Below, piece after piece: positions 46,516 to 58,404 of a stretch of 64,000 nt of DNA. Source of the DNA: Protostelium mycophagum (Eukaryota; Evosea; Variosea; Protosteliida; Protosteliaceae); the NCBI GenBank assembly GCA_002081555.1, contig MZNV01000808.1:1-64000 (forward strand). Reading direction: 5' to 3'. A program made the position numbers and the translations under genes. The stretch's first letter is position 1; each line of letters begins with the position of its first letter. Below the pieces are notes generated by a model that made no database searches, was not told the origin of the DNA, and saw only the letters and a list, made by a program, of their open reading frames with translations.

Positions 46516-47836
46516 ATGCCCGTACGAGAGAAGATTCGAGGTCTATTGTCAAAGAGTGACAGAGCAAGCGCATTCTCAAGCAGCTTTTTGGCACGAAATC
46601 ACAACATAGACACCACCGATCCCAACTACGTTTCCAGCATTGCCAGGTGAATAGATCCCGCTTTCTCAGTCTCAGTTGTGTGCAGCTACGCAGACTACAC
46701 CTTCGATGGACAGCAGCCAAGAGAGATACCCAACATCACAGAGTGTCCCACCACACAAGAATCAGAGGTCCTCATGAAGAAGTTCTGGGGAGACATACTG
46801 GCCTGTTACTATCCCATGAGCTCTGAGGATCTGGAGCTCACCATCAAACAGGCGTCCAGAGACTGTAAAGTCAACTGTATACACAAGGGAGACAATCTCC
46901 ATGAGTCCAACACAGAGGGATCTGCCTTCATTTATTCTGGATCAGAGAGAGGCAGAAAGAGGATGCTAAGAAAACATTCAAAGAGAGAGATGAAGAACAA
47001 TGACGCACCAAGTCTGATGGAGGCTACTAACGCCGGACCTGTTGTCGATGGAAGAGCGAGACACATGCTCATGTTAATTAATGACGGTTCAGAAGACAGC
47101 CTTAGAGCGCTCCATCACTGTATTTCCATCATGGACAATCCAGAACAAGACCACCTTATCATCTACACACCATGGAACGAGACACTGCCACAATCTATCA
47201 TAGAACACCACATTCAACGTTCACAAAAATCCATTGTCGGTGAACACGACTCAATCTCCCTCTTAAAGGCCAAGTTGAGAGAAGCTGCCTGTGCCATTTC
47301 TCACCAATTCGCCGATGTCCTCGAACACGAAAAACCAAACGTAATTCTTGATTTTCATTTAAATCTCACTTTCTGACTGATTGTAGATCGACTACACCCT
47401 TCTCGTTCCTGGAACAAATGACCCCTCAGGAACAGCAGCCATTATAGCGGCTAAATACACTGTGGAATGGGTAGTCGTGGGAAAGAGTCAGAACGACGAA
47501 AAGACAGGGAGAAGAATATTCGACCATTTTGGAAGTGAAAATTTCATTTCACAACTACAAAAAATGGCGGGAACAAAACTCATGGTCGTATGAAGATAAA
47601 TGTATCGCTCCTCTTCATTAATTTTTTATTTTTTTATTTATTTATTTTGTTTTCAAGAGATCGGAACTCTGGTAGTAACCGGAGATTTACGGTATGAAAC
47701 CGTGAATTTCTGTACGCTGCAGTTGTTCATTCAGCTGAACACTCTGATCAGGCCGAAGGATCTTTTTGCAGTTCGAGATAAAGATGACAGAGCCAATTTG
47801 GAGGGGCTGTTCAGAACCGTAATTGTGGGATCTTAA
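46516..47836 (+). CDS. Protein with C-terminal universal-stress-like domain
   Basis: N-terminus MPVREKIRGLLSKSDRASAF, then an exon from about 46682 (YADYTFDGQQPREIPNITEC). No domain is recognised in residues 50-170; a basic stretch (SGSERGRKRMLRKHSKREMK) could target the nucleus. From about 47060 the sequence resembles a USP fold: MLMLINDGSEDSLRALHHCI, later DYTLLVPGTNDPSGTAAIIA and TVEWVVVGKSQNDEKTGRRI. Reading on gives TGA at 47591; an intron from about 47587 to an AG near 47660 would extend it (IGTLVVTGDLRYETVNFCTL) to TAA at 47836, which I prefer. Function unknown; USP domains bind nucleotides in some members. Confidence 0.6.
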
Positions 47837-47999
47837 GTGGTGCTGCACCCGCACTTTATCGCGTTGTTCCTGGCAAGTTGTTTCCGAAAACTGTCTTGGG
47901 TGTCAAACTCAGAACAACATCAGCAGCCGCATCGGTCCTCTTTGAAGGTGAATACCTATATCCACTGAACGTGACACCCTAAACACAAACAGAGACACA

Positions 48000-50900
48000 A
48001 TGTCTTCTAAAAAGAGATTGTCCAACTCGAAGACTAGAGCGGAACAGGTGCTGACCATTCTGGAGGGGAAGAAGAGCACTGTGGATGTCTCAGAGTTTAC
48101 CATCACAATCAAGTTCTTACTGTCTGTACTCACAGATTACCTCAACACCAAGAGCTCTTACAGACCATCGGTAACAAATGAGGCAAAACAATTGGAGGCC
48201 GTAATGGTAGAATACTCTGACTTCTTGAATGAGCTCATCAACATCGGGAGGTATGTCTTCTTTTGATGAAATAAGAGAATGAGACAACGTAGATTCCTTC
48301 GTTTCTTCACCAGTAACCGTGTGAGAAAAAGACTCGATCATATAAATACCCAGATATACAAAGAGGCCACCGATATTTACCTCGAATTACAACAGAAGGC
48401 AAAGACAGCAAAGAAGAACACTGCAGTGAAAAAGACTAAAGATTTGCCTCCTTACACCTCAGAATTGGAGAAGCTCACACAATGCTTCCGAGATGATGAT
48501 GCTCGTATCTTCTGGGAGAACAATTTTGAGCAGGTACACTTTATGATATAATCATCGATTTGAGACAATGACACCGACAGGCATTTGTCATCAGTTGGGA
48601 TCGATTCATCTCTGCCCTGAAGCAGACTTTACCTCTGGACGCCACCTCTATAGATCATCTGCAGTACATATTAGATAACTCCAATACCGGTTTTATCTCC
48701 ATGTATCGTTTCTCTGATTTCCTCAATGGTTTTGGTCCATTAAAGCAATGCCTGGAAAAGGTAGGTCATTTCACATTCATCTCACATTTCCCAAACAAAA
48801 ACTTTGTATCACAACACTAGGCGTCCCTTGCCATGTTAAAACATACAGGTGGAAGGTGTACTTAATGCGGAATGGTTCCATGGGTTCTTGTCTTCCACAG
48901 AGACAGAGAAGTTATTAGAGAAGCAGCCTTCTGGTACCTTCTTAATTAGATTCTCGAAATCAAAGCCAGGCTCTTTCGCCATAGGTAAATAATTTCTTCC
49001 GGTATTGCCCGTAAGAAACCGCGGATCTCCGGTTACTACCGTGTGTCTTAACGGGCCGGCCGTTTGGTCTCTGACCGATAGCTCTATCGTGAAGAATGTC
49101 TGTGCTGTTGTAGACATCTAATTCTGCAGCTGTCCGTGTTGCGCTTGGGCGGAAAGAAGTGTCACTTGTCAACAAGGATGACAACTTTATGATATTTTTT
49201 AAGTCATTTACGTTTCGTTCGTTATGAAAGGTTTTGGGCATTGTCTTTCTGTCAAAGCCACAAGAACACATAAAATACGCCGCACGTGCGGCTTCGCCAT
49301 AATCACAACATGCATAAAGACCTGGAAGCGTTCGAGACGAAAGATAAATATAATAATATTCACGAAAAGATCTCTTAAACAAAGCTGCAGAGCCGGAACA
49401 AAAATAATACATAAAGATAAATAATATATAAAGATAAATAATACATAAAGATAAATAATATATAAAGATAAATAATACATATAAATAAATAATATATAAA
49501 GATAAATAATATATAAAGATAAATAATACATATAAATAAATAATATATAAAGATAAATAATTACAGCATAAAATAAAACTGTGGCAGAGCCTAGTACGCA
49601 ACAGAAGCAGTTTAAAAATCCGAAAAAATGATTAACTATGCCAGGATATGTAGAAGGAGATAACAAACTAAAGACGACGCACACGTTGATCGCATGTGCA
49701 CCACCTTCAGGATTTAAGATTGAAGAAGCTTATCAAAGGAACGCCAGAGGAAGGCTCTTTGCATCTCTCTACGAGGTAATCATTTTTCGTTTTTATTCCA
49801 TTTTAATGATGATCAGGTGGTGGATTTCTACAACTACTTATTGAAGTACACATTGAGATCTGATTTATCTCGACTAAGTTGGTTCCATGGTGATCTCACA
49901 TCACAAGAAGGTCTTCATTTATTGTGATTATGTGGAAATATATTGATCTACAACAGCTGACGAACTTCTTGCAAATGCCGAGAATGGATCTTATTTGGTG
50001 AGGTTCAGCAGCACACCAGGATGTCTCGCGATATCATATGTAAACAATAAGACAGGTATACCCATAATTACTTTTTTAGCACAATCATTACATAAAACAC
50101 ATTTATGTTTAGAATATTATTACATTTGACATTCATAGTGAAACATGGATTGTTGGAGACAGTTCCCAATGGATACAGATTTGATGGGAAGCCAAAGATC
50201 TACCCCTCACTCAATGATCTTACCAACGAGCTGAGTGACATATTGAGGTTGCCTCTCAGCAATCTTACTTTCGAGCTCAATCCCAACTACCAGAAGCCCG
50301 CACCTACTTCTGAGGTATGATATCATATATCATGTCGTGACATGTGATTCGCCAGTTGTAAATCAACACAATGAAATTTTGTTCCTCATGACATTGGCTC
50401 ATGATATCTTAGCCCACGGGGCCAGTACAACCTATGAACGCCCCCACAGCAGGAAATTACGCTTCTTTTGTAGGATTTCCTGGGCAGGGTGCTCCCAAAC
50501 ACTCTGCTTACGGAACTGTTGAGTTTCCTGATGCTGAGAATGTACGTGATCTTGATTTTCTCTGTACTTGTACTACGAGGATCAATTTGTCATCCTTCAT
50601 ATTTTATGTCGTCTCAAAATATCGTGCCGTTGTAGATGCTGAATAACGAAGGGAACCCCGGCACCCATCGCGCCTGCTGCTATGACCCCAACTAATGGAA
50701 CACCCGCTAGTGTTGTCACACCTCCCATCGCTAGAGCAAAGGAAATGGACGAAAGTCCTCCTTCTGCTCCGTATGCCAACTTGCAACAAGTCGTGAGTCG
50801 TCATGATATCTTATTATGATATTGAAAAAAACAGAACACCGGACCATTCACAAATTATGGAGCACTGAACAACAGGTGATTAAGATATCATCCTCATTGA

Positions 50901-52661
50901 ATGACACCTGACAGGACGTCATCCGTTGGATCTGTCGGATCTGCGGGATCTGCAGATAAGCTCCCAACTCCAGTATCAGTATCTATGCCAAATAATTCCA
51001 ATTACGGTACTCTGCCTGTCAATTTGATGCAGAGCAACAACAACAATCTTCCTTCTGTGAGCACTGGAATTATTATCTCGATGATTGACTCTTTAGATCT
51101 CATCTTCCGTGATGACGCCCAGAGGAACGACACCAGCAATGTCTAATTATGGCAATCTACCTGCATCCCTCATCATACCACCGCAGAATAACACCGTCGC
51201 CCCTACTGGTTTATCAGCATATGCGAATTTATCGTCTGTCAACACAGGAACGGCTCCATTGCCTCCCATGGGCGCCACGCCTCCCGCTGCGGTATTTATT
51301 TTTATGTTTATTGAAAATATTCTATTATGCAATTCCAAGTATTCAAGGCTCTAAAATTATGTTCACTATAGATTTTATACTGAATGAAAAAGCAATCTAA
51401 TTATGGGACACTACCTACACACCTCATGAGGCCCAAGTCAGAATTCCTCAACAACAGCCAGGAGAGTTCTTACGCCAACGTGGACCATGTCAGCGCGGAG
51501 GTATCTAAGTCCGTATCCCCACCCATGAGTACTTCCCCTCTGTCCAATTCTAATTATGGGACGTTGCCCACTTCTTTTGCAAAGATGGAGTCCCCTCAGG
51601 CGAATGGAAATCATGCAACAAACACGTCACCCCCCGCACCCAATTCTAATTATGGGACGTTGCCCACTTCTTTTGCCAAGACAGACAGTCCTTATGCCAA
51701 CGCGAGCCAATTTAACTCAGCTGCACCACCTGTCGCTAATTCTAATTATGGGACGTTGCCCACTTCTTTCGCAAAGACAGACAGTCCTTATGCCAATGCG
51801 AGCCATATTAACACAGCGCCTGTCGCTAATTCTAATTATGGAACCTTGCCCACTTCTTTTGCAAAGACAGACAGCGTGGATCTGAGAAGTAGCATGAATA
51901 TGGGCTCTCCCACAACTGGTTCTGCAAGTCCTCCAGCTTCATCTAATTATGGACAGATTCCCTCCAGTCTATTTGGTGTACAGGTGAATATATATTCTTA
52001 TTACATTATCGGAACATAGACGCAATTTAGTGCATTGTGCCACGTCATGATCTGAGTTTATGTTCAGGCTGCACCCACTGCCGAAAAGGTAGCACGCAGC
52101 GGATCGACTAGCGAGACACCACCACAAGTGTCAGCATCAAATTACGGACAGCTACCCACGAACCTCGGTTCTTTGATGTCTAAATTGAATACCAGCACAA
52201 ATAGTGCTCCTCAACCTGTTGGGCCGACTTGTAAGTGGTCTAATCATGTGAATTCATTGAGACATATCATTTCAAACCAGGGAGACACCCACGTCTATAC
52301 AATGTCTTTAATGTTTTATATCTGATTAGAAGCAGCTAATTATGGAACCCTGCCCACCTCTTTCAAATCCTCCTCCCCCCCTGTCAGGTCGTCGGTGAAC
52401 AACCTCTCCCCTCCAATAGGACCCACTTCTAATTATGGGACGCTGCCATCTGGCAACACCTTCTCAAAGGTGAGACTTGGCAATATCTGAGTTGATGTTG
52501 ATATTTGTTCACAGACAGCACCTTCCCCTGTGAAAGCGTCTGGGTATAAACCAGAGAAGGGCACAGCCTCCCCACCATCACCTGCAAATTATGGACAACT
52601 GCCTTCCGCAGCAATGCAGATGGACGCCAGAAGAAAAAACAGTGGCACTGAAAAAAAATAA
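48000..52661 (+). CDS. Dual-SH2 adaptor with Cbl-like N-terminus and tyrosine-repeat tail
   Basis: About 15 exons. Residues 1-150 form a helical bundle (MSSKKRLSNSKTRAEQVLTI; RKRLDHINTQIYKEATDIYL). Then an EF-hand-like Cbl-N2 region (DDDARIFWENNFEQ; FISMYRFSDFLNGFGPLKQC). The first SH2 follows (EWFHGFLSSTETEKLLE; SGTFLIRFSKSKPGSFAIGY) and the second (SWFHGDLTSQE; ENGSYLVRFSSTPGCLAIS); both keep the phosphotyrosine-binding Arg in the LIRFS/LVRFS motif. From about 50430 the tail is Pro/Ser/Asn rich with about 12 copies of NYG(T/N/Q)(L/I)P and 5 of YAN, the latter matching the pYxN binding rule of Grb2-type SH2 domains. No RING finger is seen, unlike true Cbl ligases. The intron 48985-49644 (660 nt) is the longest here. 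Start ATG 48000, stop TAA 52659. Confidence 0.85.
49250..49570. repeat. Palindrome and AT-rich tandem repeat in the first SH2 intron
   Basis: Inside the 660-nt intron of the SH2 adaptor lies the perfect palindrome CCGCACGTGCGG (49280-49291), followed by an AT-rich array (about 49400-49562). The array is built from units such as AAAGATAAATAATATAT and AAAGATAAATAATACAT, about 17-18 bp each and roughly nine copies. It looks like a minisatellite. Minus-strand open frames across it are simply products of the repeat. Confidence 0.85.
51545..51885 (+). repeat. In-frame 96-bp coding tandem repeat
   Basis: The unit starting TCTAATTATGGGACGTTGCC occurs at about 51549, 51645, 51741 and 51831, with spacing 96, 96 and 90 bp. 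It encodes SNYGTLPTSFAKTDSPYANA and similar, so the tail has grown by in-frame duplication, each unit adding one NYGTLP and usually one YAN site. Confidence 0.9.
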
Positions 52662-52867
52662 ATTGGCGTCACCTGTAATTTTTCCAAGCACAAAACGAGA
52701 TTTCATTTTGTTTCACATTCAATGTTGGTATTCTTCGGAACTCTTTGCAGTGATTGCAAAAAGATTCATTGTCCACTGATGAAGATTTATTGTTCTCATT
52801 GACGTAACTATACTAACACATCAGTTTTCTGCAAACTAAAGTCGCGACATCAAATAAAAAAACAAAC

Positions 52868-53286
52868 ATGGCCTTCCAACTGCCTGCGAATCCACCTCCC
52901 CCACCTCTTAACAACCATTACACAACGCAGGAACTCGCTCAATATACTGGTGTTGATTCCTCCAAACCTATTTACGTGGCAATCAAGGGCACTGTCTTTG
53001 ATGTCAGCAGCAAACCACAAATGTACGGACCTGGAGCGAGTTATCATATTTTTGCGGGTAAAGATGGCAGCCGTGGACTTGGCAAGAGCTCCGTTAAACC
53101 AGAGGATGCAGTAGCTGATTACAGGTATCTTATTCCTCGAACTATGAATTGTAACAGAACACAATTAATTATTGTAGTACTCTATCACCAGCAGAATTGA
53201 AAGTTCTGGATGATTGGTTTGCTTTCTTCGAAAAACGATATCAGATTGTTGGGCATGTCACACAAGATCCCCAAGGCCGCTTATAA
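52868..53286 (+). CDS. Cytochrome b5-like heme/steroid-binding protein (MAPR type)
   Basis: Two exons (52868-53124 and about 53178-53286). About 119 residues: YTTQELAQYTGVDSSKPIYV, AIKGTVFDVSSKPQMYGPG, YHIFAGKDGSRGLGKSSVKP, LKVLDDWFAFFEKRYQIVGH. This is the membrane-associated progesterone receptor/neudesin variant of the cytochrome b5 fold: it has the YGP-x-YHIFAGKD-x-RGLG signature and lacks the paired haem His residues of true cytochrome b5. No transmembrane segment precedes the domain. The product likely binds haem or sterol (family knowledge). Stop TAA at 53284. Confidence 0.85.
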
Positions 53287-53790
53287 TTGGTTATAAAAAT
53301 CAGAACAAAGTGCACACTGCGTAAGCTTCTTTGAGTACGATTTATTTCTTTTTTATGTTGCCTCACATATCCCTTGATCAATCTGTAATTCATCAGGCAT
53401 ATCGAGCTCACTCAAGGCTTATGTTCCTTTATCTCTAATTTTATTATTGACACCGATTGATTTCATTTCTTAAAAAGGAGAGATTTTCAGCATAATTAGA
53501 GACTGACTGGAAATTTTACCTTCGTATTCTTCAAGCAATTTGGAAATTGTGCTCTTTGGCGACACCGAGCAACGAAAATGCAGCTTTGTATTTATATTTT
53601 ATCAGTCAAACTAGTTGCATGGCTAATTTTTTTTGCATACAAGGGCTTTGACATCATCAAATTTAAATCAGGCCATGAAGAGAATATAATTTCTATCGCC
53701 TAAATAATGTTGTTTGCTCTTTGGGGTCCTGCGAAATGCATCGCAGATCTGCGCAGAAACTTCCGCCTGTGCTGGTCAAACTCTGGCAAG
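53287..53790. other. Intergenic region before AP2 sigma
   Basis: About 500 bp, AT-rich, no gene supported. The sequence from 53707 is in frame with AP2 sigma (MLFALWGPAKCI start), but the known family start lies at 53791. Confidence 0.4.
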
Positions 53791-54346
53791 ATGATACAGT
53801 TCATGTTGGTCCAGAATCGACAGGGAAAGACTCGATTTGCAAAGTGGTATTCTCCATATGAGGACGTTGAGAAGCGAAAACTTTCGGACGAGATACATAG
53901 ACTGGTCAATTCGAGAGAAACAAAATTCACCAATTTTGTAGAGGTAAGAAGGAATTGATGCTATAAATTTTTAAAGTAACAGTTTCGAACATTCAAAATC
54001 GTATATAGGCGATATGCCGGTCTATTCTTTATATTCTGTGTCGATGCCAACGACAATGCTCTGGGATATTTAGAGATCATCCACCTCTTTGTCGAGGTCA
54101 GTAAGGCTGTGACGTCATTCCATCGAGCTCATTTTTCGCAGGTGTTAGACGCCTACTTCGGAAATGTGTGCGAGCTTGACATCGTATTTAACTTTTACAA
54201 AATATACACTATAATCGACGAGATATTCCTAGCAGGAGAGATAATGGAGACAAGGTAAGAAGGATCTGCATATGAACATGATCTCATCAAATCACAGTAA
54301 AGACGTCATCTTGAACCGATTAGATGCCATGGAGAACCTTGGTTAA
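53791..54346 (+). CDS. AP2S1: AP-2 clathrin adaptor sigma subunit
   Basis: Four exons. About 142 residues: [100 protein letters not shown]. The small chain of the AP-2 complex, which recruits clathrin at the plasma membrane; [10 protein letters not shown] distinguishes sigma-type chains. An upstream in-frame ATG at 53707 would add 28 residues not seen in the family, so the start at 53791 is preferred. Stop TAA at 54344. Confidence 0.93.
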
Positions 54347-54438
54347 AGCTGTTGCGATAATATTAACACGTAGAATGTTTCATCCCTTTCATGATATGAT
54401 GTGCGAATGACAGAGGAGATTTATTCTGAACAATGTCT

Positions 54439-57076
54439 TCATCTCCTTCCCTTCTTTCCTTTGTTGTAAGATTTTGGTTGAGATTGTGGCGCCGGTGCTT
54501 GTTTCACTGCTGGTGCTGTTGCGGCCGCTGGGGCAGTGGTTGTGGCAGCAGTACCGTTCTTGCCAGCCACTTTCTTCTCCGTCACTCCTTGTGACCCTGA
54601 ACTTGATCAGCGACATGATGCACACATTCTTCACCTTTCTCCAGACCGCCGTACTTTCCCTTCTTTCTTCTGTAGTAGCTTCTCTCTTTGTATGGCAGCC
54701 ATCTAGTTGGATTATTTATATTGATCTGGTGATATTACCTCTCTGGATCTAAAGGCTTCTCTGTGTTTTTTGGTAATAGCTTCTTCTTCTTCTTCTTCTT
54801 CTTCTCTTTCTCTATGACTTGTCTGAGAGTTTTAAATATTATCGTCATCTATAATATCCTTACAACTTGCTTGTAGTGCTCTCTGATGTCTTCACTGACA
54901 ACCTGGGAGCAGCAATGTTCTCCAATGCCTCAACATCAATATCACCCTGTTATCATTAATGTTTAGCATGAATGAAGTTTCTTACATCCTCTTCTATTCT
55001 GATTGCTCCAAGTTTGTCTCCGTATCTATATTAATTGATTATTTATGATCAATAATACGAGAGGTAAACTTACTGTTCTGCAGTTTTGGGATCAAAGTGA
55101 GAGAATGCGATGACTAATTGACCCAATATAGTGACGTCATTAGTCATTCTGAATAATCTCTCCAATATAGAAGCTGCTTGTGCGTGTGCTTGGTGTGACA
55201 TTAAGAAGTCGGCGATCTCTCTCAGTGTCCCCATCAGCCTCTCTGAAGATATATTTCCCTGCTCTTATGAATTGTATTCTATATAAAATGTGAGAGTATT
55301 ACCTTCTGTGTCATGAGCCTCTCCGCATAAGAAATGAGGCATTTATTGGCTGCTGCGACATCCCCCTGTCTTACGTATAGAGACACCGCAGCAGACACCA
55401 ACTCCTCAGAATTTGAAGAGCTGCTGACTTTCTCGATCAAGTTGAGTGCCTCTTTGTCTCTGCCACTGTTGAGGTATAACTGTGTCATATATCTCTCTAT
55501 CACATCATCCTCTTTTCCGTCCTTATTCTTAAACTCCTCCAGTACTTTAAGACTCTCATCAAACTGTAAAATGTTGGATGATATTATGTATATAATGATT
55601 CACCTTCTTCTCCTTATATAATAAGGATGCATGCAATAATACGTATCTCTTCTCATCAGGTGAAGCCTCTATCAGACCCTTCAACTGTTCTCTGCATTCC
55701 TCTCCCTGCACAATATAAATACATATATTTATATAATCTCTACCTTATTCATGTATAAAGAGACGAGTGCACGGTTGTAGTTGATCACTTTCTTCTGCTG
55801 AGATGATAATTTGGCCTCGAGAGCGGCAGCATGCTTCAATTTCTTCTGGGATTCGAATATGGATGCCTCCTTCTTTAGTGCCACGAGGTTGTTATCCGCT
55901 ATCGCTACCACCGTCTCATCGCTTGGCCTAATCTTGTCAGTCGCATTCTATTTATTATCTGCTGTAGTAGAATCAGATGAGAGGGTATTACTTTGCCTTG
56001 AGGACCTTGTTGTAGAGATCTGTGGCTGTCTCTTTGTGTCCTAAGACTTGTTGTATATATGCACGCTGGCACAATATACCGCTCAATTCGTTCTCTAAAT
56101 CCTCGGAATTCTCGGTGGCTCTGCATTGATCTATTGTGTTTCTTAACACCACTTGATTTTTTTGGGACAGCACGACAAAGTGAAATGAAGATATCTGCTG
56201 TGGTGCTTTGCCCAACAAAAATAAATTCGTGGTGTAAGACTAACATCTCAACGGCCTCTAAATCTTGTTGCGACTCTGCCGTAACACAGAGGTCAACGAT
56301 TATTCATTTCGAAGGAGAGTGATGCTTGATCTGAGCTACGGATGTTCATTTCTAGATGAGACTTACTCTCTGCTCTCTGAAGGTATTGAAGTGCTTCTTC
56401 ATAACTGCCGTTAGATATGTACCCACACGCGACATTGTAACTCAGATCATGTCCTTCCTCCAGACTCTGTCCGATTATCAGACTTTGGTTTCTTTTCATT
56501 CACACTCGCCTTGTAATCTGAGAGGAACTTCTGAATGGCGGAGGAGGAAGAGGCAGCACCGGCATGTGCAGCAGCGAGATTTGTTTTGACCTCAGCGGTA
56601 TTGATCTTATGTTCTTTGATCAAACGATCCAATACTTCTATCGCTCTTTCATTCTCTTCAAGACGGTGGTACTGTCACTTTAGAAAACTGATCTATATTA
56701 TGATGGTGATAGTGAGAACTCACCACTTGTGCTTCGAGTTGAAGTGCATGGACAGACTTGGGTTGAGGTAATCTGTTTAATACTCCCAAGCTCTCGTCAA
56801 ACTTTTTCAGACGAAATAGAGCGTATGCTTTTTCGAATTGATGGGTGCCCTCGCTGAGAGAATCTATAGTCTTGATCGCCGATTCAAATTGGTTCAATTG
56901 TATCAAGGCCACTATTTTGCAAGAGATTGCATCTGCGTCATTGGGTGCAGAAGCGAGGACTGTGAGTGTGACTACATGTCTAAATAATTTCGATTACCTT
57001 TCTCTGCATTTTCAAGTATTTTGGCTTGGTCTCCAGATTTTATAGAAGCGTCAAGCTCCTTCAAAAGGCCCTCCAT
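54439..57076 (-). CDS. SRP72: Signal recognition particle subunit SRP72
   Basis: About twelve exons. The N-terminal half is TPR-like (MEGLLKELDASIKSGDQAKI; SCKIVALIQLNQFESAIKTI; ALFRLKKFDESLGVLNRLPQ; LSYNVACGYISNGSYEEALQ). The C-terminal RNA-binding motif is well kept: DPERWLPYKERSYYRRKKGK, then a Lys- and Ala/Pro-rich end (VTEKKVAGKNGTAATTTAPA) to TGA at 54439. SRP72 pairs with SRP68 in the S domain of the particle that targets secretory proteins to the ER. Start ATG 57076. It is head to head with PPT1, only 124 bp between starts. Confidence 0.88.
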
Positions 57077-57200
57077 GATCTAATGTTGATTATCTGATCT
57101 CCAAAGCTTTCAACTTGAACGTCTACAGCACAGAAGTTTAATTATTTTGAATTTTAAGGTTTTGTCATCGTCATCATCTCATTTATTCGCGAACTTCACA
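57077..57200. promoter_or_regulatory. Very short divergent promoter region (SRP72/PPT1)
   Basis: Only 124 bp separate the start codons of SRP72 and PPT1, so both 5' UTRs and core promoters must share it. GTCTACAGCAC at 57120 is a partial match to the recurring motif. Confidence 0.5.
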
Positions 57201-58404
57201 ATGCTCACGAGACTACTTTTCCTTCTGCCGGTCCTCCTACTGGTCAACGGATTTATTCCCATACGACATGGAGGTATCATGTCCAAACTTGAGAAAGACG
57301 CTACGACCTCTCCCACCCCTATTGTGATTTGGCATGGAATGGGAGACACTTGCTGTTATTCATTCAGGTATGAAAACTTTGTCGGGCTCTGCTGACGTAT
57401 CTAGTATGGGACGAATCAAGGCTCTCTTAGAATCTGTTATACCGGGAGTGTATGTCCACTCTCTCATGATTGGAGATACTATCGAGAGTGATGTATGTCA
57501 TAATTCAATCCATTGGATGTTGATTTTGACATCTTCAGGAATACAATGGGTTTTTCATGAATGCGAATGATCAAGTCGCTTTCGCGGCAAAACAGATCGC
57601 CGCCGACCCCAAACTGAAAGGAGGGTTCAATGCTATTGGTTTCTCTCAAGGAAGTCAGTTTCTTCGTGCCTACGTACAGAGATACAATACTCCCGCAGTA
57701 AAGAATTTGATCTCTATTGGAGGTCAACATCAAGGTCAGCACAAAGAGTTGCTTGTTGAGTAAAGTAACGCAGGTGTATTTGGATTCCCGCATTGCCCTG
57801 GGACAAACTACAAAATATGCGAATGGGTTAGAGAGCTTCTTGACTACGGGGCTTACCTCAGCTTTGTTCAACGTGATTTGGTGCAGGCAGAATACTGGCA
57901 TGTAGGTATAATATTCATTACTGAGTGATCACACATACAGGATCCTTTAGACGAAGCCACTTACCTGTCGAGCTGTATCTTCTTGCCCGATATAAATAAC
58001 GAGGGAAAAGTGAAGAACAGCACCTACAAAGAGAATTTGGTCAAACTTGACAACTTTGTGATGGTCAAGTTTTTACAGGACTCTATGGTGCAGCCAATCG
58101 AGAGCGAAGTCAGTTCTATTTTTATTGTTATTGGGATATTGACGGATATAGAGCTTTGAATTCTACAAGGCTGGGCAGGACCAAGAGGTTCTGCCACTGA
58201 GAGAATCTGCTCTGTACAAAGAGGACTGGCTCGGTCTTCAAGTGCTTGACAAGCAGAAGAAACTCAAATTCTTAGAAGTGGATGGCGACCATTTGAAGGT
58301 AGATCATTTGAGTTGGTCAGAGTACTGAATATTCTTAGTTCACAGATGCTTGGTTCTTGCAGAACATCGTCGCTCCTTATTTAAATGGGACATCAACCAA
58401 TTAA
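57201..58404 (+). CDS. PPT1: Palmitoyl-protein thioesterase 1
   Basis: Seven or so exons. Signal peptide [18 protein letters not shown], then [13 protein letters not shown] (PPT1 family start of the hydrolase fold), [18 protein letters not shown], the nucleophile elbow [18 protein letters not shown] with catalytic Ser, [20 protein letters not shown], and VDGDHLKF with the catalytic His. The stop TAA is at 58402. A lysosomal enzyme that removes palmitate from proteins during degradation. The family motif GFSQGGQ is GFSQGS here, a mild change. The mirror reaction is made by the DHHC enzyme at 0.9-4.3 kb. Confidence 0.92.

Noticed and set aside
48000-48800. STAT-like interpretation of the coiled-coil plus EF-hand plus SH2 arrangement
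   Set aside because: No STAT DNA-binding domain lies between the helical bundle and the SH2; the FWENNF...FISMYRFSDF pattern fits the Cbl N-terminal module better.
48960-49684. Two long minus-strand ORFs of 158 and 213 codons with YLYILFIYMYYLS-type repeats
   Set aside because: They are translations of the AT-rich tandem repeat in the SH2 adaptor intron, not membrane proteins.
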